From Sphingomonas sp. (lineage in GTDB: Bacteria; Pseudomonadota; Alphaproteobacteria; Sphingomonadales; Sphingomonadaceae), in NCBI GenBank assembly GCA_025981625.1, contig JAICXF010000062.1:1-9589 (forward strand): DNA of 9,589 nt. Direction: 5' to 3'. The notes under the pieces are model-generated. The model searched no databases. It saw only the letters and a list, made by a program, of their open reading frames with translations, and was not told the origin of the DNA. A program made the position numbers and the translations under genes. Each line of letters begins with the position of its first letter. Position 1 is the stretch's first letter. This document shows positions 5,885 through 9,589 of the stretch, piece after piece.

Positions 5885-7780
5885 ATGCGTTCGATGTTGT
5901 GCGGTGTTGCCGCAATCGTCACTGTCACGTCGGCCGGACCTCTCCAGGCGCAGGTCTATGACGAGCGGCCGGCGACCCTCACTCCGGCAACGGCCGGCTG
6001 GGACTACACGCGTCGGACGGTCGAGATTCCCATGCGCGACGGCGTCAAGCTTCACACCGTGATCCTCATTCCCAAGGGCGCGAGCAATGCTCCGATTCTG
6101 CTTACGCGCACGCCCTATGACGCGAACGCGCTGACCGCGAACGTCAGCAGCGGGCACATGGTCGCGGCGCTCGATGGCTACGACAATGCGGCCGACATCA
6201 TCGCCGAGGGCGGCTACATTCGCGTGATCCAGGACATCCGCGGCAAATACGGCTCCCAGGGCACGTACGTGATGAACCGTCCCCTCGTCGGAAACCCGCT
6301 CAATCCTACCAGGGTCGACGACAGCACCGACGCGTACGACACGATCGACTGGCTGGCCAAGAACCTGCCCGAGAGCAACGCGCGCGTGGGGATCATCGGC
6401 ATCAGTTACGACGGGTACGAGCCGCTCGTCGCGCTCATCAATCCGCACCCGGCGCTGAAGGTCTCGGTGCCAATGAACCCGATGGTCGACGGCTGGCGCG
6501 GCGACGACTGGTTCCACAACGGGGCTTTTCGCCAGATCAACACCTCATACGTGTTCGAGCAGGAAGCGACCCGCGACAACAGCGCTAAGTTCGCGTGGAA
6601 CAGCTACGACATCTACGATGCATTCATGAAGGCCGGATCGGCCGGCGAGTTCGGCCGGCGGCATGGTCTCGAACAGGTCGGCTTCTGGCGCGAGATCACC
6701 CAGCACCCGGCGTACGACAGCTTCTGGTCGAGCCAGGCGATGGACAGGATCCTCGCCGGACAGCCGCTCAAGGTTCCGGTGATGCTGGTCGACAGCCTCT
6801 GGGACGCCGAGGACATCTACGGCGCTCCTGCGGTCTATCGCGCGCTCGAGCCCAAGGACGCCAACAACGACATGGTCTATCTGTCGATCGGCCCATGGTA
6901 CCATGGCCAGGCGATCGATCAGGGCCGCAACACCGGCAACATCCACTGGGACCAGGATGCGTCCAAATGGTGGCGCCATCACGTGCTGGCGCCGTTTCTT
7001 GCGCACTACCTCAAGGGCACCCCGATGGACGTGGCGCCGGTCACGGCTTTTCAGTCGGGCACGAATGAATGGCAGCGGCTGAATAGCTGGCCGACCGCGC
7101 AATCGGGCCAGCGACTGTATCTTCGACCGGACATGAGCGCGGGTTTCGAGCCGGCTGTCGGCAGCACCCGGACGGCCGATTACGTGTCCGATCCGGCGCA
7201 TCCGGTGACCTACGTTCCGCGGCCGAACCGCGACGCCACCTATGAGGACGATCACTGGAAGGCATGGTTGACGACGGACCAGCGCAATGTGTCGACCCGC
7301 CCTGACGTGCTGACCTTCACCTCGGCGGTGCTGACCCAGCCGGTGACCATATCCGGAGCGCCGATCGTTCATCTGACCGCCTCGACCAGCGGCACGGACA
7401 GCGACTGGGTGGTCAAGCTGATCGACGTCTATCCGGACGAAGTGCCGATCGATCGGCAGATGGGCGGCTATCAGTTGCCGATCGCGATGGACATCTTCCG
7501 CGGCCGCTATCGAGAGTCGCTAGCCGAGGCCAAGCCGCTGAAGCCAAACGTGCCGCTCGGCTACACGTTCGACCTGCCGACCACCAACCATGTGTTCCTG
7601 CCGGGACACCGGATCATGGTCCAGGTGCAGTCGAGCTGGTTCCCGCTCTACGACCGCAACCCGCAGACGTTCGTCCCCAACATCTTCTACGCCAAGCCCG
7701 CGGATTACGTGAAGGCGCAGCAGAAGGTGGTGGTGAGCGGCCCGCGGGAAAGCTTCATCGAGCTGCCGGTGGTGCGGTAG
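5885..7780 (+). CDS. Alpha-amino acid ester hydrolase (CocE/NonD family, beta-lactam acylase type)
   Basis: A 631-residue secreted serine hydrolase. The signal peptide covers about residues 1-22 (cleavage L-Q-A|Q). An alpha/beta-hydrolase domain with a helical cap follows (about 40-385), then a C-terminal jelly-roll domain (about 400-630), as in CocE and peptidase S15 relatives. The nucleophile is S174 in G-I-S-Y-D-G, with Y175 as the probable oxyanion-hole residue; D307 (L-W-D-A-E-D) and H340 (G-P-W-Y-H-G) complete the triad. D208, E309 and D310 form the acidic cluster that in alpha-amino acid ester hydrolases binds the substrate's alpha-ammonium group. From memory these six positions equal those of the Xanthomonas citri enzyme. 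Such enzymes hydrolyse or transfer alpha-amino acid esters and beta-lactams with an alpha-amino side chain; their natural substrate is unknown. The start is supported by GGGGGAG at 5871-5877, seven bases before ATG. It is probably monocistronic, lying after a terminator and a candidate promoter. Glutaryl acylase or cocaine esterase activity is less likely given the acidic cluster. Confidence 0.9.
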   Translation: MRSMLCGVAAIVTVTSAGPLQAQVYDERPATLTPATAGWDYTRRTVEIPMRDGVKLHTVILIPKGASNAPILLTRTPYDANALTANVSSGHMVAALDGYDNAADIIAEGGYIRVIQDIRGKYGSQGTYVMNRPLVGNPLNPTRVDDSTDAYDTIDWLAKNLPESNARVGIIGISYDGYEPLVALINPHPALKVSVPMNPMVDGWRGDDWFHNGAFRQINTSYVFEQEATRDNSAKFAWNSYDIYDAFMKAGSAGEFGRRHGLEQVGFWREITQHPAYDSFWSSQAMDRILAGQPLKVPVMLVDSLWDAEDIYGAPAVYRALEPKDANNDMVYLSIGPWYHGQAIDQGRNTGNIHWDQDASKWWRHHVLAPFLAHYLKGTPMDVAPVTAFQSGTNEWQRLNSWPTAQSGQRLYLRPDMSAGFEPAVGSTRTADYVSDPAHPVTYVPRPNRDATYEDDHWKAWLTTDQRNVSTRPDVLTFTSAVLTQPVTISGAPIVHLTASTSGTDSDWVVKLIDVYPDEVPIDRQMGGYQLPIAMDIFRGRYRESLAEAKPLKPNVPLGYTFDLPTTNHVFLPGHRIMVQVQSSWFPLYDRNPQTFVPNIFYAKPADYVKAQQKVVVSGPRESFIELPVVR

Positions 7781-7815
7781 GCGACGCTAGATGAGGGGTG
7801 GGCAAAGTTCTGCAT

Positions 7816-7841
7816 TTGACTGGTAATCGCAGAGATATAGT
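7816..7841 (+). promoter_or_regulatory. Candidate promoter, possibly giving a leaderless mRNA
   Basis: TTGACT at 7816-7821 and TATAGT at 7836-7841. The 14-base spacer is short; using CATTTG at 7813-7818 as the -35 box gives 17 bases. The TATAGT box ends only eight bases before the ATG at 7850, so transcription would begin at or next to the start codon. No Shine-Dalgarno sequence is present, which agrees with a leaderless message. Confidence 0.45.
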
Positions 7842-7849
7842 TTCGGCTA

Positions 7850-8461
7850 ATGGGCCTAATTTTCCAGTGGGACCGAGTCGAACAAACGTTCGCTAATCAA
7901 TTTGAAGCTCTCGGCGATAGCTTTCAGTATCGTCGCTGGCAGAAGAGTGCTCCGGTGCCAGTTACATCGGCTGAACGGCAGCGTTTCATTCGACAGTTTC
8001 ATGTACGGCTTCGGTGTGCCAGCGTCGGCATCTTCACCGCAACGATCTTGCTGATTGCTGCTCTCGTTCTGTTTTCAGGATCGGATCAAGCGAGTGAATC
8101 TGACCTAGGCATCTGGATCGGCCTAGGAGTGATTCTGTCGCTGTTCATGGGCTACTGGTTTTGGGCCTTTACGGCACCCTCGCGGGCGCTTGCTCACCGA
8201 ACGCCGGTCGGTCGTGCGCGGTCCAAGGCGGAGATGCGCCGGATCGGACTAGGCAAGGTAGGCTATGGTCAGCTGGCGGGGGCCGCCGCCACATCGTGGG
8301 TTATGGCTTATTTCTATTCGCATGGGCACAACATCTTCTCGGGATGGTATCTGCTGTGGCCGTTGTTCGCGGGAACGATCACCATCGCAAGCGCGGTACA
8401 GGCCTTTCGCAAATGGCGGCTCAGCGACGGCCATTCCGAGTTTGTCCTCCCTACCGAATGA
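7850..8461 (+). CDS. Membrane protein of unknown function, lower GC than neighbours
   Basis: A 203-residue protein that I do not recognise. A soluble N-terminus of about 55 residues (Gln, Arg and aromatic rich) is followed by hydrophobic segments at about 58-76, 87-108, 140-156 and 164-184, with a basic loop between the second and third (about 111-135: R, H and K rich). This predicts four membrane spans, the long N-terminus and the short polar tail being on the same side. Base use differs from the surroundings: by hand count 68 of 130 bases are G or C at 7851-7980, against 84 of 130 at 7501-7630 in the preceding gene, and it uses AT-ending codons more freely. This suggests a later arrival or relaxed selection. 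No ribosome binding site precedes the ATG; a -10-like box eight bases upstream suggests leaderless expression. It converges on the aldehyde dehydrogenase with five bases between stops and no obvious terminator. Confidence 0.7.
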   Translation: MGLIFQWDRVEQTFANQFEALGDSFQYRRWQKSAPVPVTSAERQRFIRQFHVRLRCASVGIFTATILLIAALVLFSGSDQASESDLGIWIGLGVILSLFMGYWFWAFTAPSRALAHRTPVGRARSKAEMRRIGLGKVGYGQLAGAAATSWVMAYFYSHGHNIFSGWYLLWPLFAGTITIASAVQAFRKWRLSDGHSEFVLPTE

Positions 8462-8466
8462 TCGAA

Positions 8467-9589
8467 TTACGCTTGGTGAATGGCCTTCACGGCCTGATAG
8501 CTCTCCAGCCCTTCCTTGCCGCCTTCCGAGCCAAAACCTGAGTCCTTGACCCCGCCGAACGGCGTGTCGGCGCCGGAAATGGCGAAGGTGTTGATCCCGA
8601 CCATCCCGCTTTCGACCAGGTCGCCGATCAAGTTGGCGCGGCGGCCGTTCTCGGTGAAGGCGAAGGCGGCGAGGCCGAAGGGCAGGCGATTGGCCTGCTC
8701 GATGGCTTCGTCGAAGGTACCGAACGGGCGCGACACGGCGACGGGGCCGAACGGCTCCTCCTTCATGATCGCGGCCTCGGTCGGCACGTCGGCGAGCAGG
8801 GTCGGCTGGAAGAAGAAACCGGAGTCGCCGCGCTCACCGCCGGCGAGCACGCGCGCGCCCTGCGCCTTCGCATCCTCGACCAGGCGCCCGATCGTGTCCG
8901 GCCGCCGCGCATTCGCCAGCGGGCCCATCCTCACGCCTTCGTCCAGGCCGTTGCCGACCTTCACCTTGGCGGTGCGTTCGGCAAAGCCCTTCACGAAAGC
9001 GTCGTAGATGCCTTGCTGGACATAGAAGCGCGTCGGCGAGACGCACACCTGGCCGGCGTTCCGGAACTTTTGCGGCACGACCATGTCGAGGGTCTTCTCG
9101 AGGTCGCAATCGTCGAAGATCAGCACCGGCGCGTGGCCGCCCAATTCCATCGTCACCCGCGTCATGCTGTCGGCGCAGAGGCGCATCAGGTGCTTGCCGA
9201 CATTGGTCGACCCGGTGAAGCTGACCTTGCGGATGACGCGGCTGGCGATCAGCGTGCGGCTGATCAGGTCGGCGTCGCCGTGGACGAGCTGGGCAACGCC
9301 TGCGGGGACACCCGCGTCGGCGAGCGCCCGGAACAGCTCGGTCGCGGAGCCAGGGGTCTCCTCCGGCGGTCGCGAAACGACGGTGCAGCCCGCGGCGAGC
9401 GCAGCGCTGACCTTCTTGGCCAGCAAATAGATCGGGAAGTTCCACGGCGTGAACGTGGCGACCGGGCCGACCGGCTGGCGGATGACTCGGCTGAGCTGAC
9501 CCGCCGGGCGCACGAGCGTCCGCCCGTAGTCGCGCTTGGCATCCTCGGCATACCAGTCGAACAGCTGTGCCGAACCGAGCACTTCCGAC
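8467..9589 (-). CDS. NAD(P)-dependent aldehyde dehydrogenase, 5' truncated
   Basis: A cytoplasmic enzyme of the aldehyde dehydrogenase superfamily, closest in pattern to the succinate-semialdehyde/ketoglutarate-semialdehyde branch, oxidising an aldehyde to its acid with NAD(P). The frame is open to the right edge (S-E-V-L-G-S-A), so about 100 N-terminal residues are missing and 373 complete codons remain. Counting from the codon at 9582: T-P-W-N-F-P at 45-50, the cofactor-loop F-T-G-S-T at 122-126, general base E146 in M-E-L-G-G, catalytic C180 in N-A-G-Q-V-C-V-S-P, and E-E-P-F-G-P in the C-terminal half; the end carries P-F-G-G-V-K-D-S-G-F-G-S-E-G-G. An oddity is R71 in S-R-P-P-E-E-T-P, where most members have the Lys of K-P-A-E that contacts the cofactor ribose. 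No pathway partner is visible inside the window; the exact aldehyde cannot be named. Confidence 0.92.
   Translation of the reverse strand, partial: SEVLGSAQLFDWYAEDAKRDYGRTLVRPAGQLSRVIRQPVGPVATFTPWNFPIYLLAKKVSAALAAGCTVVSRPPEETPGSATELFRALADAGVPAGVAQLVHGDADLISRTLIASRVIRKVSFTGSTNVGKHLMRLCADSMTRVTMELGGHAPVLIFDDCDLEKTLDMVVPQKFRNAGQVCVSPTRFYVQQGIYDAFVKGFAERTAKVKVGNGLDEGVRMGPLANARRPDTIGRLVEDAKAQGARVLAGGERGDSGFFFQPTLLADVPTEAAIMKEEPFGPVAVSRPFGTFDEAIEQANRLPFGLAAFAFTENGRRANLIGDLVESGMVGINTFAISGADTPFGGVKDSGFGSEGGKEGLESYQAVKAIHQA

Noticed and set aside
5849..7372. Long minus-strand open frames (222 and 275 codons) opposite the ester hydrolase gene
   Set aside because: They are antisense to a gene whose catalytic residues are all present, have no recognisable domain, and are Arg/Val/Asp-rich shadows.
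8104..8127. CCTAGG occurring twice, 18 bases apart, in the membrane protein gene
   Set aside because: It coincides with an in-frame L-G-I-W-I-G-L-G hydrophobic stretch, so the spacing is explained by the protein. CTAG also occurs elsewhere in the window.
1..9589. Mobile elements, CRISPR arrays, tRNA or rRNA genes
   Set aside because: I looked for terminal inverted repeats, transposase or integrase motifs, regular direct repeats and tRNA-like cloverleaf sequences and found none convincing.

Overview
The window is GC-rich chromosomal DNA whose gene content and style suggest an alphaproteobacterium of the Sphingomonas type. This is inferred from the DUF6894-like small protein, the sphingomonad-style Crp/Fnr regulator and the high-GC codon use; no rRNA or tRNA gene is present to confirm it. 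It holds nine protein-coding genes that can be supported. Two of them run off the ends of the window: an erythromycin-esterase-family protein on the left and an aldehyde dehydrogenase on the right. I see no phage, transposon, CRISPR array or RNA gene.

Left part (1-1936): an Ere-family hydrolase (+, 5' end missing) converges on a GtrA-like membrane protein (-), and their stop codons overlap. A 74-residue single-span membrane protein (+) is divergent from the GtrA gene, 33 bases away. Middle part (1933-4671): a Crp/Fnr-type regulator and a thiamine-diphosphate enzyme of the acetolactate synthase superfamily are both on the minus strand, 21 bases apart, and look like a two-gene operon. An AT-rich leader of about 280 bases separates the regulator from a divergent DUF6894-like gene. 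A short perfect palindrome carries both the stop of the 74-residue gene and the stop of the ThDP enzyme.

Right part (4672-9589): after the DUF6894-like gene comes an exported Thr/Ser/Gly-rich protein with a PRC-barrel-like C-terminus, closed by a strong intrinsic terminator. Next is the most informative gene in the window, a secreted serine hydrolase of the CocE/NonD (peptidase S15-like) fold. By hand alignment it carries the catalytic triad and the three-carboxylate cluster of the alpha-amino acid ester hydrolases (beta-lactam acylases), at the residue numbers I recall for the Xanthomonas citri enzyme. It is followed by a lower-GC, four-span membrane protein that may be translated from a leaderless mRNA, and by the convergent 3' part of an aldehyde dehydrogenase.

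The genes mostly look like independent short transcription units rather than one pathway. The only convincing functional pairing is the Crp/Fnr regulator with the ThDP enzyme. I do not see a clear new multi-gene defence or metabolic system. The best leads are the alpha-amino acid ester hydrolase, the regulator/ThDP pair, the lower-GC membrane gene, and several compact sequence arrangements at gene ends.
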